The notes: generated from the letters alone by a model not told the origin. A stretch of DNA of 64,000 nt from Tubiluchus corallicola (GCA_030141605.1 JAQGDQ010000339.1:1-64000), one strand, 5' to 3'; shown: positions 24,861 through 40,010, counted from the first letter of the stretch. A program made the numbers and translations.

Positions 24861-26984
24861 ATCATTGGCAGACAGTTGTTGAGCCGAGCCGAACGTAGAG
24901 TCAATGCGTGCACTGCGCTGTAATTGGCCATCTTGTAATTGCACTTTGTGAATGTTAAATCGAAACAATTGAAACACGACTAATCTGTTTCTGTTGAACA
25001 ATCAATAGAAGATAAATAATACATGTAATCAGTAGATTGGTTTTTGTTGGATGTTTCATTGCTCCAGCTTATGAAGCTGGTGCTCAAGGTTCGACGTATT
25101 CTTAAACGTACAGCTGAGTTTTTCTGCAATGGGACACCATCTTCGGGAAGGAAATGCACCCTACTTCTTTGGTGATGTTCATTTGTTAAAGTATTCCCAG
25201 TTTACAGTAATCTTTTGAAACACTGTCACTCTTTTGTAACACTTTCTAGTTTCCTAGGTGTTCGGTTTTTGTCGTTTGTCTAATTTTTCATTTAATTTTG
25301 CCTATTGGAAGTAACAGCAATAAACATACTGTAATTTTCACCCATACGAAGTACCATTGACACAAGCATGATGTTGAATGATAATTAAGCAGAGTGTCAT
25401 AACCTAGAACTCCATGTGATCAGTGATCCGTACTGATGCGTGATGCGTACTGACTGTTTCTATGCGTCGGAAAACGCTACGCATGTTAACAAAACATATG
25501 ACGTTTTTCTGCCATTTTTGGCCGCTACTCGTGAAAATTGCAAGCAATAAATTTTGGAACCCATGCTCTGTCGAAATTTAAGCGGGATAATTACAGCTGC
25601 GACATTAGCTTATTATTATACTGTTCCACGAAAAAATTGAAAAGAAAGCATAGGTTTTGGGCGCTCTGCATTTTGCAGGGGAGAAAACAATATGGCAGCT
25701 ATCATCATTTAGTGAAAAAACTGCATTTAGATGCACAACACGTAACTACATGCTTCTTCTACCTCTCAAAAACTCAAATAGAAAAAATATTGTTTATAGG
25801 TCCTAAAGTGACCGAAACTCATCTAGCTATTTAAACACGAAATTAAAATGTTGGTATGTGTCACGGCTCCTTTTTTATGTGCTTGCGTCCCATAACTTTA
25901 GAACCTAGGTATGCCCCTGCACAGACACAAGGGCAAAATCTTCATTTGTGTTGGCAGTACATGGCAAAGTGGTTCAAAAAATTTATATAAGATTAGAACA
26001 ACATTCAGTCTCATTTGCACTTATTTGTATGTATTTAATACTTAATTGATACACTTAATTATTTATACACTAACCATCAGTTACTATAGTACGTGCTTTT
26101 ATACCAGATCTCTTACGAAATTTAGAAACTAGTCTGTCCTACGAACATAATAAGTTATCTCGTGTTTCATGCAGCCGCTTTAGGCTAAATAATGATCTAC
26201 GAGTAAACATAGTTGTAATAGTAGATAATTGTAATACCTTGTGTAGCTTATTTAGTACTTAATTATATTTAAACGTTGGACCAATGACTCTTGCAGTGTC
26301 TTCTGCTGAAACACATTGTAATGAGAACACATGTTAGCTTATAAGTTATATTTCCTCAGAAATGCTGTAACAATATTGCGCATTGCTGTGAACTGTGCAT
26401 TATAATGCTAAATGGATAAATAAATAAATACTCAGTGCCTGTATTGAGAACGGTGCGGAATTTTGTAGAATTCCTCCTGTGCATTCGATTGTTGCATATG
26501 TGAATTTTAAACCCTTGGTGAATGCTTCTAGAACATCAGTTAACTGATCGTGTAGCTAGTTATGTCAGCTTTGTGGTCCAATCTCCTAATGACAGGAGGA
26601 TTCGCCGCTCGTTAGGTGTAATTGGTGAAACAATCCGTATTGCTGAATTGTCATAATAGCATCATTGAACTGGCCATGTTGAGTCTGTGACCATGTACAG
26701 TCATTAACAAAATCATCTGACTTCTAGTCCCCTCCCCCTCGATTGTCTGTAGGAACTGTTGGCGTGGTTGGTCCGTGATTGTATATTCGGATTCATTGTG
26801 ACGTCGCATCCGATGACATCATCAAAGTCGTGCAACGTTTGACGCATTTTACAGTGGTTTACATTGCGCTTTATGGTATTTTGTTCTGATGACAGTGCAC
26901 GTTGTTGACTGAAAAATCTCGTTGATACTTGCTAATTAATGTGTGATCTGTACATGAATAAATAATGCAATTTGTAGTAAGTAA
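24861..26984. other. intronic stretch, nothing recognised
   Basis: Two kilobases of AT-rich sequence. A frame of 98 codons at 25538 has no motif I recognise. No inverted-repeat pair was found. Confidence 0.4.
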
Positions 26985-27275
26985 TGTAATTACCTGGCTG
27001 TTTTTGGAACAAAATTACCTGGTTGTTTTTAGAACAAAATTACCTGGTTGTTTTTAGAACAAAATTACCTGGCTGTTTTTGGAACAAAATTACCTGGCTG
27101 TTTTTAGAACAAAATTACCTGGTTGTTTTTAGAACAAAATTACCTGGCTGTTTTTGGAACAAAATTACTTGGCTGTCTTTGAAACAAAATTACCTGCTAA
27201 TTTTTTGAACAAAATTACCTGCCTGTTTTGGAACAAAATTACCTGGCTGACTTAGGAACAAAATTTCCTGACTGT
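26985..27275. repeat. 25-bp minisatellite
   Basis: About eleven units of ttacctggctgtttttggaa caaaa. On the minus strand each unit reads aaacagccaggtaa, which has acceptor-like and donor-like motifs, but the gene is on the plus strand. Confidence 0.93.
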
Positions 27276-27509
27276 CTTTGAAAACTGGTGATTTCATTCA
27301 GTAGTCATAGGATTCTGCATTTGTTTGTATTTTTGCAGGTTTTGTGCACAATACTTCTTGTGATAATGAAAGCTTTCTGTATAAAGAGCAGCAGCATCAC
27401 CAATGTTTCTCTCAAACAGCGGCATATTGAGATATTAGGCATCTCTCTGAACTGAGATACGTAGCATGGGTATAGCCTTTGTGTCTCTAAGATTAGGTTG
27501 TGGTCAATA

Positions 27510-28730
27510 GATGCTGGTGTTGCTCTTGGACTGGGATGTGGGACATCACTGCAGCTGTTTTTGCTCTTGGACTGGGATGTGGGACATCACTGCAGCTGTT
27601 GTTACTCTTGGATTGGGATGTGGCACATATCATGCCTCTTGGACGGGGATGTGGGACATCACTGCAGCTCTTGTTGCTCTTGGACTGGGATGTGGGACAT
27701 CACTGCAGCTGTTGTTACTCTTGGACTGGGATGTGGGACATCACTGCAGCTCTTGTTGCTCTTGGACTGGGATGTGGGACATCACTGCAGCTCTTGTTGC
27801 TCTTGGACTGGGATGTGGGACATCACTGCAGCTGTTGTTGCTCTTGGACTGGGATGTGGCACATATCATGCCTCTTGGACGGGGATGTGGGACATATCAT
27901 GCCTCTTGTTGCTCTTGGACTGGGATGTGGGACATCACTGCAGCTCTTGTTGCTCTTGGACTGGGATGTGGGACATATCATGCCTCTTGTTGCTCTTGGA
28001 CTGGGATGTGGGACATATCATGCCTCTTGTTGCTCTTGGACTGGGATGTGGGACATCACTGCAGCTCTTGTTGCTCTTGGACTGGGATGTGGGACATCAC
28101 TGCAGCTCTTGTTGCTCTTGGACTGGGATGTGGGACATATCATGCCTCTTGTTGCTCTTGGACTGGGATGTGGGACATCATTGCAGCTCTTGTTGCTCTT
28201 GGACTGGGATGTGGGACATCACTGCAGCTCTTGTTGCTCTTGGACTGGGATGTGGGACATATTGTGCCTCTTGTTGCTCTTGGACTGGGATGTGGGACAT
28301 CACTGCAGCTCTTGTTGCTCTTGGACTGGGATGTGGGACATCACTGCAGCTGTTGTTGCTCTTGGACTGGGACGTGGGACATATGCCTCTTGTTGCTCTT
28401 GGACGGGGATGTGGGACATCACTGCAGCTGTTGTTGCTCTTGGACTGGGATGTGGGACATATTATGCCTCTTGTTGCTCTTGGACTGGGATGTGGGACAT
28501 CACTGCAGCTGTTGTTGCTCTTGGACTGGGATGTGGGACATATGCCTCTTGTTGCTCTTGGACGGGGATGTGGGACATATTGTGCCTCTTGTTGCTCTTG
28601 GCCTGGGATGTGGGGCATCGCGTCTCTTGTTGCCTTTGGATTGGGATGTGGGACATCACTGCAGCTGTTGTTGCTCTTGGGTCGTGATGTGGGACATCAC
28701 TGCAGCTGTTGTTGTTCTATGAGTGGAATG
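27510..28730. repeat. 41-bp GC-richer minisatellite open in all forward frames
   Basis: About 29 units, mostly 41 bp, of ttgttgctcttggactgggat, gtgggacatcactgcagctc, with a second unit type ending gggacatatcatgcctc. Because 41 is not a multiple of three, each forward frame passes through the same three peptides and stays open for about 400-460 codons; one reverse frame is also long. There is no initiator context, splice link or unique part, so it is not called a gene. It continues after the element at 28731-29057. Confidence 0.93.
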
Positions 28731-29057
28731 CAGGGGGCCAGCATTCTCTACCGGAAAGTGAATTCGAATCGAATTGAATTTGTGACTTTCGAACTCGAAT
28801 CGAACCGAATTTCGGGATTTCAAATTATGAATAAAAAGCGATCTCGAACTTACCCAACTCGTTTAAAAATTGTGCACAAGCAGTTGTAGCTAAACTGTGC
28901 TGATTACATGCAGCTTCAAAGTTCCAAACGCTTAATAAATGTACAACGTGTATGCAGTTGAAATGCTAAAATATTTGAATCCACAATTTTAGGTTCGAAT
29001 CAAATTCAAACTTGGAAAACTCGTTCTAATCGAATTTGAACGTTCGATGCTTACCTA
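28731..29057. mobile_element. hAT-like element inserted in the 41-bp minisatellite
   Basis: Flanks gtggaatg (28723-28730) and ctggaatg (29058-29065) form an 8-bp duplication with one mismatch. The interior (aattcgaatcgaattgaat, tcgaatttgaacgttcga) is related to the element at 19795-20151 in opposite orientation. After the right flank, gaatgtggaacatatcgtaac resumes the minisatellite phrase, which shows insertion into the array. Confidence 0.7.
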
Positions 29058-29109
29058 CTGGAATGTGGAACATATCGTAACTGTTGTTCGTCGTGAACTG
29101 GGACATATG

Positions 29110-30214
29110 AGATGTGGAAGTGCCATTTTTCTTTTGGACTATTTTAGGCCTGTAGTCGGTCGATTTTGTTTGATTTATAATTTTCGTCAACTGAGTTAAC
29201 ACTTTTAAGCAAGAAATTGACAGCAAATTAACAAATAAAAATGGCTTTAAGGTGTTATTGTGTGTGTGTGTGTGTGATCATGTTGGGATATACAATGTTA
29301 TATGTGCACTAGTAGTACGATTATAAATTTGTGCACCAATTGACTGACTTTATATGCTATGAAACTTGAATTGCTGCTTTGAAGCCAGAACCCTTTTATC
29401 TACTATGTCTATTGGGATGACTTCATTCATAGCAATTTTATGCCTGACCTAAAATCGGACGTGCGGGTGTTAAAAACTAATTGAATTGAGTTTCGTCTGC
29501 TAAGACGCTCGCAGCAGTATTGATTACGTGCTCGTTTATGGATCGGTTGCGCCTGGGGAGCGCGTCCCATCAATATCAGCGCTGTTCACTAGCTGTGCGT
29601 GCGGAGTAATAGGTTAGTCTATTTAATGTGGCTTCCCTGGTTAACTAGAAACTGTGTTAGTTATTATTCTATGCTGTGATCAACGTATGGCATTTGTGTT
29701 ATTAGCTGCTCGATGAGTTTATTGCTGCCCTGGATGACTGGGCTTTTGTAGCGGGTTAGTGTGAACGCGACCTTACGTCTTGCGAGCGCTGATGTGAATG
29801 CAATGTCGATGTAATCCATATGCGATAGTGTGAACACAGTGTTTTGATAGTCCGTTCGCGGTGTGTGAACCTGACTTTATACTATGTTAGCCGCGTTGCA
29901 CTGGTAAAATTGATGTGGCTTTTATTGTGGTTAAGTAAAATAATGACAGATGTGAGCAGTGAGTCTGATTTACGCTTGTCGTGAGACCACTTTGAGAACT
30001 TGGTGACGTTATTTGTTGCATGTAATGTTTGTGAAACAAAAGATGTTGTCGAAGTTTATGTTAAAGATTGAATTCTGGTTTGGTGGTTGATGTTAGCAAA
30101 GGAAAATGTTTGGTTAACCAGCTCTAGAATAGCTTTGTACTCTGAAAGAATTTCGTTTTCACAGTTTTTTTTAAGAAATACATTTATATTATATAAATAT
30201 CAACACTGCTAAAA
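29110..30214. other. intronic stretch with short (GT)n
   Basis: A short gtgtgtgtgtgtgtg run lies at about 29260. Otherwise nothing recognised. Confidence 0.45.
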
Positions 30215-30440
30215 TTGCTGTCTTCATCATCAACATCTTCACTGACCTACCTCAGTTGCCTAACTTTAGCTGCAAAGCACACACTGTCACCACTCGGCTG
30301 TTCACCTCGCTTATAACAGTTGTAGAAGTTGCAGTCTTCATCATCAACATCTTCACTAACCTGCCTCAGTGTTGCCTAACTTTGGCTGCAAAGTGCACAC
30401 TGTCACCACTCTGCTGTTCACCTCGCTCATTGCGGTCGTT
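30215..30440. repeat. two-copy direct repeat, about 113 bp
   Basis: The block gtcttcatcatcaacatctt, cactgacctacctcagttgc, ctaactttagctgcaaagc occurs twice in succession. Confidence 0.88.
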
Positions 30441-31554
30441 GAACTTTCTGCTTTGTTCAGCCATGTAGGGCGTTTTTATTGGGTAGATTTTATATGTGAA
30501 AAAATATCAATACTCTTGCTTAAAATTCTTTCTGGCAGGTTTACCACACTATATTGCAGTTTTTATCTGCCTATAGGAACTCTTGTGCAGAATGTTAATA
30601 AAGTTGCTGGCCAATTCTTCTAGCTGATGCAAAAAACATTCGCTTCTGAAAAACGTTATCATAAACCGGAGAGAATTAGTTCCCAAACGTTACACCAAAA
30701 ACTGTGTGACATTTAGTCTGTACGGATCTTGCTAGTGAATAACTTTACCTCTTCCCCCATAAGACATCTGTTTTACTTTGAGCTCATATGAGTAAATTCT
30801 CTGTGGTCACATTTCTGATTATCAATCTGAATCACGGTTGCTTAACTGCAGAAATTGCCTCATCATCAGGCGTAACTTGCTATTTGATAGAGTGCTGTTA
30901 TGGGTCGAGGTAACAAGTTCTAAAGCTTTTATTATTTTACTTGCTGTTTTATTTCTTATTCAAATAGAATTATTTTTGGTTTGTGCTGCAGTAACTTTTT
31001 CTCTGGGAAAAACACAACAGGCAGTGTTTCTTGTAAAAGTGCTTATATAAGTGTGTTTTCACTTTTACTTTTTTGCAATTAATAGCCCAGAAGACCAAGT
31101 CGAATCCAGCAAAAGTATACTTCCGATCATTACCGTTGGAACAACAAGTTAAGCAACACTGGTCTTAGTCATTAATTTTTTGGGTCTCTACTTATTTGTC
31201 TGTACTATCCGGATGTCGCGAACGATGATTAAGTTTTTGTTTATGTAAATAGTTTAGCAGAACTTTTTTGTCTTTTTAGCTCATTGCAAAGGGGGGGGGA
31301 AGCAATTATTTGGCGACTGAAAACCCTGGTGTTTTAAAGTTCAACTCCACTTTTCGCCAGGTGCAAATATATGATTATAATAAAGTTTCTTAATATCGAA
31401 ATTTTGAGCAGTGATGCCGTTTATAGAAAACAAGAATGATAAATTTAAAATATGCGCATAGTTATTTTTACATTACACGTACATTTCACAAGTGATATTT
31501 ACAATGATTATATGAAAAAGAACGATTACATGATAATGGCAATGCGAATAAATA
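30441..31554. other. intronic stretch, nothing recognised
   Basis: A ggggggggg run at about 31291 is the only notable feature. Confidence 0.4.
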
Positions 31555-31990
31555 CATGCTAGGCTACGTTTTAGGCAGAGAAAAATAGAGCTAAGTGCTA
31601 CTTTTTAGGTAGAGAAAAAATAGAGCTAAATGCTACGTTTTAGGTAGAGAAAAATAGAGCTAAATGCTATGCTTAAGGCATAGAAAAACAGAGCTAAATG
31701 CTACGTTTAAGGCAGAGAAAAACAGAGCTAAAGGCTACGTTTAAGGCAGAGAAAAACAGAGCTAAATGCTACGTTTAAGGCAAAGAAAAACAGAGCTAAA
31801 GGCTACGTTTTAGGTAGAGAAAAATAGAGCTAAATGCTACGTTTTAGGTAGAGAAAAATAGAGCTAAATGCTACGCTTAAGGCATAGAAAAACAGAGCTA
31901 AATGCTACGTTTAAGGCATAGAAAAACCGAGCTAAATGCTACGTTTAAGGCAGAGAAAAACAGAGCTAAATGGTACGTTTTAAACAGAAA
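31555..31990 (+). repeat. 34-bp minisatellite
   Basis: About twelve units of gctaaatgctacgtttaagg cagagaaaaacaga with a second type cgttttaggtagagaaaaat. The second type puts an AG directly before a GT (tttag|gtagag), which looks like a weak recursive splice site. Confidence 0.93.
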
Positions 31991-32355
31991 GGAAAATAGA
32001 GCAAAAATGCTACGTAAGAGCCATTGGCTACATTAAGTTAACGACTACGTCAAAATGAGCACGAGTGAAACAATTTACATAAACACTACAAAATACAAAT
32101 ATAATGACTACATACCGATAATTGGCTACGGATTATCCTCGATAAGGAGGAGGTAGAGTTCCATAATATAATGTTAACTTTCCCTCTTTTACGTCAATGC
32201 TGATTGGATGTAAATGTTTTATGAAGTATTGCTCGAGCGTGTCGTGTGCTTTCTGCTAATGTACAAAACAACACAATGATGATGCTGATTTTCATATTTA
32301 CCATGCCTTGTTATTTGACTTAATTCTTTTTGTTAAATTTAGGGGAAATGATTGC

Positions 32356-33051
32356 TTTTAAACCACAAGAAAATCCACCACTTACAACAAGCTTAAAAAA
32401 TTCGTTTTGAAATTTGATACCACTTACATACTGCCTTTTTGCTTACAGGGATTGCGTCGGCAGTAATGCTGTACAAAACATGGAAATTTAAACTCCCGCG
32501 ATGGCCGTTAGAGGCAACCATTTTGAAGATAAGTCATTTGAAACAAGTTTAGATAACACTGAGTAAAATTTGAAAAAATAATCAGAGCATTCGCAGTGCA
32601 CTCTTCACTAACTAAGTAAAATTTTAAATTACTGTATCTTGCCAATAAGATTAAAAATACGCTTTTGGTTAGTGAGTGGTGGTGCACCCTGGATGGTGAG
32701 TCAACGACATTTTACCAATTGGTGAAATCATTTTCAATAATTAGTAATTTTCTTTTCTAATTATATAAGTTTGCAGCAGGTGAGCAAAATGCTAAGTAAT
32801 ATAATCTTGCATGGATAATTTTTTGGAACATAGTTTAACATTTACTGCTCTTCCTGTGATTTATGTTGTGCGTGTATGACGTCACGTAATGGCGACTTCA
32901 AAACAGTATTGCGGGAGTTTTAAAACGAAAAGAAACGAAAATTCCTTTCAACGCGAGTACGATATACGCATAAAATTGCTATAAAGTATTATCATTTTTT
33001 AACGCGATTATTCTGAAACCAACTTTAGGTGCCCTTTTCTTGTCCTTTAAA
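32356..33051 (+). mobile_element. TTTAAAGGACAA-type element, longest copy
   Basis: Left end tttaaaccacaagaaaa and right end ttttcttgtcctttaaa are inverted repeats. Interior phrases cccgcgatggccgttagag, gtgagtggtggtgcacc and gacgtcacgtaatggcg recur in copies at 15115, 36285 (inverted), 58900 (inverted) and others. Non-autonomous. Confidence 0.8.
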
Positions 33052-33576
33052 GCAAAAGTTTATCATAAACCTTTGAGCGTTTAATTTAGTTTGCCTAGAA
33101 GCTGGTCAAGTTCTGTTTCACAGCACTGATGCTCTGTAACCAGTTCCTGGTTGATTTCCACGCGACAGGTTGTTGTCACCTTTTAGCATCCTCATCCTTG
33201 GTTGTCATAACAACGCCTCCCGCGGGCATTGCGGCGCTTGAGCTTGTAGTCTGTGTAATGTTTCGGCAGGTATGCAAAGCGCTAATGCTTCTTACAAGGA
33301 GTTTGCTAACATTTCTAAATATCTAAGCAAATAGGAGAGGTCAGACTCCTATAAGAGAAAATTTGCTCAAGGAAAGAATGGGCGGTTGTGTGAGGGGGTT
33401 TGCTTTGCTATACGTCGGTTTGTGTAAATTCACGTAACAGCCTACCAGCCAACCAAACAAATAGACAGACAAACAAACAAGCAGTCAAACTGGCACGCAA
33501 TTAAAAACAAATAAACACGCGCTTTCTCTTTTTTGTCAAATGCACATTGCAAAATTCTTCATCGTTCCCTAATATT

Positions 33577-33577
<1 letters not shown>
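33052..33577. other. intronic stretch, nothing recognised
   Basis: A short acaaacaaacaa stretch lies near 33460. No other feature is supported. Confidence 0.4.
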
Positions 33578-36284
<2,707 letters not shown>

Positions 36285-36785
36285 AGCGGAAGAAAGGGAA
36301 TTTTGGAGTATATTCTTAAGAAATTTTACATACAAAGTTATATAACTTAAACTGCTTACTTGTTTAAAACACTTACGTAGTTATAAAAGCAAATTCTTGA
36401 TTGTTTAAAATATTCGTGCCAACTGGTAGAACGTTATTGTTTCACTATCCCACTGTGCACCGCTGGCTCACAAAAACACATTATTTATCTTACTGACAAG
36501 ATAAGCTGATTTATACTTTTGCTTAGGTGGAGAAGAGTGTGCTCTTAATACTCTGTTTGTTTTTTTGAAAACTTTACCCAACATTATTATCTAAACTTGT
36601 TTCAAATGACCTACCTACCTTTAAAATGGTTGCACAATCGCGCAGGAGTTTAAATTTACAAGTTTGATACAGCATTACTGCTAATGCAAGCTCTGCATGC
36701 AATAAGACAGCAATTATGTATTATAAAATGTCAAGACAAATTTTTTAAGCTTTTTTTAGGAAATGTGTTTTCTTGTGCTTAAACG
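36285..36785 (-). mobile_element. TTTAAAGGACAA-type element, inverted copy
   Basis: On the minus strand it follows 32356-33051: aacaagtttagataataat, gcaaaagtataaatcag, gcggtgcacagtgggat. The end at 36765-36783 reads tttcttgtgcttaaa. Confidence 0.65.
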
Positions 36786-38249
36786 GCACAGTTAAGGTAG
36801 TTTCACACATTCCGATTATGGTAGTTTGTCTAAGTGATCATCGATCACATTTTTTCTAAACTTCAGTTCTTTATTTTTTAACACTGCATGTTTGAGTAGT
36901 CGAATGCGGTGACATGCACATATTGGTAAATTATTTGGAAGTGGGAATTTGGTGCCACGCTTGGTCGATGCACGCATGAAAAGCATGTTAAACTTAAAGA
37001 GAAGATCCTTCTTTTATTTGTGGAATAATTAAACACATGGTTTACTGTCGGAATAGTGAAATAATTACCTCTACTTCGTCTTTAGAGTGTAACTCTGTTA
37101 CACCAAAAACAAACAGTGACGTCAAAGTGTGGGATACTCATTCTGTCTTTTTCCACTAGAACGCTGAGGCAGAGAGCTCATTAGTGCTGTTCGTAGAACG
37201 TGTGGAGGCTGAGCGTTCACATTATTTCAAATTTATGAGAATGTGTTGAGTTCTGTGACAGCTGTAATTAGTTATCAACGTAGCAAATCCTCTGCTAATT
37301 TTGCAATGACGTGTCGAAGCATTTTGTAATCCAATTTTGATAAACATAGTAAGTTGTCAAGCTGAAATTTTAAACTTCGCAACCACCACGTTTTTTTTTT
37401 CTTTGGCGTTGATGAAAACCGTTTATCTGTTGCGATCTGCTTGTCAGTCTGTCGATAGGCTAGTTGGTTGACAGTTGGTCATTGAGTGCGAGAGTGAAGC
37501 AAATAGGTCGGTCGATCAATCATGCAGTCAGTGCATTGTCTAAACTGTTGTCGTCATCATCATCATTGCTATCATAACAGCCTTTGTTTGGAAATTGTCT
37601 TGACTTCCATTGGCTGATGTCTCCTTTTCCGTTTCAAAATTACTACTTTTATGTGTAACTATGGTCAGTAATCATTTATCCTTTTGGTCTTTTTCTGCGT
37701 CTTTAAAACTTAGAGACCAATAAAATGATACGATTGTATACAGCATTTAACCTGTTTTTCAAAATTCTTACCATCAGATTGATGACTACTGTAGGAGAAA
37801 GCATGATTCCCGCTACTCAACATTGTGTTATTGTAAATTAACCTCTCAGTCTGTCTGTCTGTCTGGCTACCTGCCATGAAAAATACCAACTTATTATTCG
37901 TTATGAATCGTCCCATTTCATCAACTGTTTTGATTAATTTTGTCAGTGGTACATTCTTGGAATTTCAGCATTGTGTAAAAAAGCTGCGAGATTCTTCATT
38001 GTATTAATCTACGTTACACGATACTTGCAGTCGCGTGCGATCAAATTGAATTTTCCGTGTGTGAAAGCCGCTGAATCGGTAATGATAATAAAATATCCTT
38101 CAGTAGAGGCGAGTGACTCTCACAGAGGATATGATTTCCTTCCGTTTAACACGGCGACAGCAGCAAGATCTTTGACTGTGATAATTCCTCGACTGGGTGC
38201 AGTGTAAAGTGAACAGGTTTTATACTGTTACATCATCCCTCGCTCCTAG
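36786..38249. other. intronic stretch before candidate exon 8
   Basis: A tctgtctgtctgtctgg run lies near 37850. No other exon-like segment with matching phase and splice sites was seen. Confidence 0.4.
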
Positions 38250-38357
38250 GGGATTGAAACCTTGAATAAATCAGTGTCGTCGGATGACAAGGAGCATCGC
38301 CTTAGCAACATGGAGATGCTGAGCAAACTGAATCCGTTTGCATCGAAGTTGGATATA
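38250..38357 (+). CDS. PPFIA: candidate cassette exon 8 in liprin-alpha coiled coil
   Basis: An open 36-codon segment, phase 0 at both ends, with acceptor catcatccctcgctcctag and an ideal donor ATA|gtaagt. It would add GIETLNKSVSSDDKEHRLSN and then MEMLSKLNPFASKLDI between LTQ of exon 7 and AQERHG of exon 9. I recall no counterpart in vertebrate liprin-alphas, where these two segments are contiguous. Because length and phase preserve the frame it could be skipped or included. Evidence is the splice-site pair, the open frame and the position only, so it could also be a chance pseudo-exon. Confidence 0.5.
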
Positions 38358-38945
38358 GTAAGTATATTGACATTGTCATTGTGACTGGCCAGTTCAGGTG
38401 CTGCGCTTTTATTACCCTCGCCGTGATTTATGGGCCCTTGGGCGTGCTGTCTCGCGTAAAATATCTCGCATAAATTTGATACTTTAAAGAGAATTAATAG
38501 CATAAAACCATTTGGTTGCACAGATAATGGGCTGTATTAATCAGACTAGAACCAAAGGCTCCCCGCATCTATTAATAAATGAAATAAAAAACAAACAAAT
38601 CGGGTCCCAAAAATGCCCCTTGCGATGCACCGTTAATAGCAATTGGAATTAGCAGCGGCAACCTTGACGTACGATCCAAATGCAACGTGTTGTCAGAACA
38701 GGGAACTGATTAACTTTGGCGTTGTTATGTAACAACTGCACGGCAACCAAATAATGTCAGTAATGTTCAGCTAATGCGAAAATAAATCAACAATTTGGAT
38801 CAAGCGATGCATCATGCTGGACATCATTATTGAAAAAAAACTAGCACGTGGGACATTGGAAGCACTTTTTATTGATAGCGGTGCTCTAGTTGTTTTGTTC
38901 ACGTAGGGCACACTACAAGGCATAATTTGTTGGTAACAAGACTGA

Positions 38946-39045
38946 TTATAAGTTCAAAAGTGTGATTCTAGTTTTACTATGCGCGTAGTGTAATTGTAAG
39001 TTCAAAAGTGTGATTCTAGTTTTACTATGCGCGTAGTGTAATTGC
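38946..39045. repeat. two-copy direct repeat, about 49 bp
   Basis: The phrase agttcaaaagtgtgattcta, gttttactatgcgcgtagtg, taattg occurs twice in succession, nearly identical. Confidence 0.92.
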
Positions 39046-39441
39046 ATGACGTCGGGTCATTTGGACAATCAGGATAATCTGACTGTGGTTTCGTAGTTCA
39101 GACCTCAGTTTTATGGCTTTGTAAGTTGGGCTCATGATAGACTTTCAGTTGGGACAGTTACATGAGCAAGTAGTATGTGCTTTTATCCACGAACCAACGC
39201 TGCCATCCACATTTAAAACAGGATAATTGTAAATGGTGCCCCACACACATACAAAACGTAGCAACAAAATGTTGGCTTTGGAGCAAGAAGCAAGTTTGAA
39301 GCCATCTTTTTATTCTGATCTTAAAGTTGGCATATTCGATGCCGCAGTGCAGCTGACAATTCTTTGACCAAGTTGCGTTCCAGTCCAGTGTCACAGTCTG
39401 CCTTGCTGTTTTTAGGCACAATGTTCTTTTTCATTTTCCAG

Positions 39442-39525
39442 GCTCAAGAGCGACACGGTTCAGCTGAAGAACGGATTGAACGACTGGAAAGCATGATAGA
39501 GGAACAGAAAGCTGAAATAGCCAGA
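39442..39525 (+). CDS. PPFIA: liprin-alpha exon 9, coiled coil
   Basis: Twenty-eight codons, phase 0, residues 402-429: AQERHGSAEERIERLESMIE then EQKAEIAR. It matches family AEERHGNIEERMRHLEGQLE. The acceptor is tttttcattttccag and the donor AGA|gtatgt. The last seven exon bases plus the donor are the first unit of a roughly 47-bp tandem array that continues to about 40010. Confidence 0.94.
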
Positions 39526-40010
39526 GTATGTCTTCTTTTAGTTACTATATATTATACAAGCACAGCCAGAGTATGCCTTCTTTTAGTTACTATAATGCAC
39601 TACCATGCATAGCCAGAGTATGGCTTCTTTTAGTTACTATAATGTATTACCATGCATAGCCAGAGTATGCCTTCTTTTAGTTACTATAATATATTACACA
39701 TGCACAGCCAGAGTATGTCTTCTTTTAGTTACTATAATGCATTACCATGCATAGCTAGAGTATGACTTCTTTTAGTTACTGTAATGTATTACACATGCAT
39801 AGCCAGAGTATGGCTTCTTTTAGTTACTTTAATGTATTACACATGCATGGCTACAATATGGCTTCATTTATAGTTACTTTAATGTATTACACATGTTACT
39901 TTAATGTAGTACACATGGATGGCTAGAGCATGGCTTCTTTTAGTTACTTTAATGTATTACACATGCATAGCTAGAGCATGGCTTCTTCTTTTAGTTACGG
40001 TAATTTATTA
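39519..40010 (+). repeat. 47-bp minisatellite starting inside exon 9 and repeating its splice donor
   Basis: About ten units of agccagagtatgtcttcttt tagttactataatgtattac acatgcat (45-48 bp). The first seven bases of unit one are the 3' end of exon 9, and gtatgt is its donor. Every unit thus has aga|gtatg followed within ten bases by an acceptor-like cttcttttag. Later units are degraded. Confidence 0.95.

Noticed and set aside
27498-28889. Long open frames of 463, 403 and 395 codons
   Set aside because: All are readings of one 41-bp tandem repeat in three frames, with no unique domain, no splice link and equal openness in other frames.
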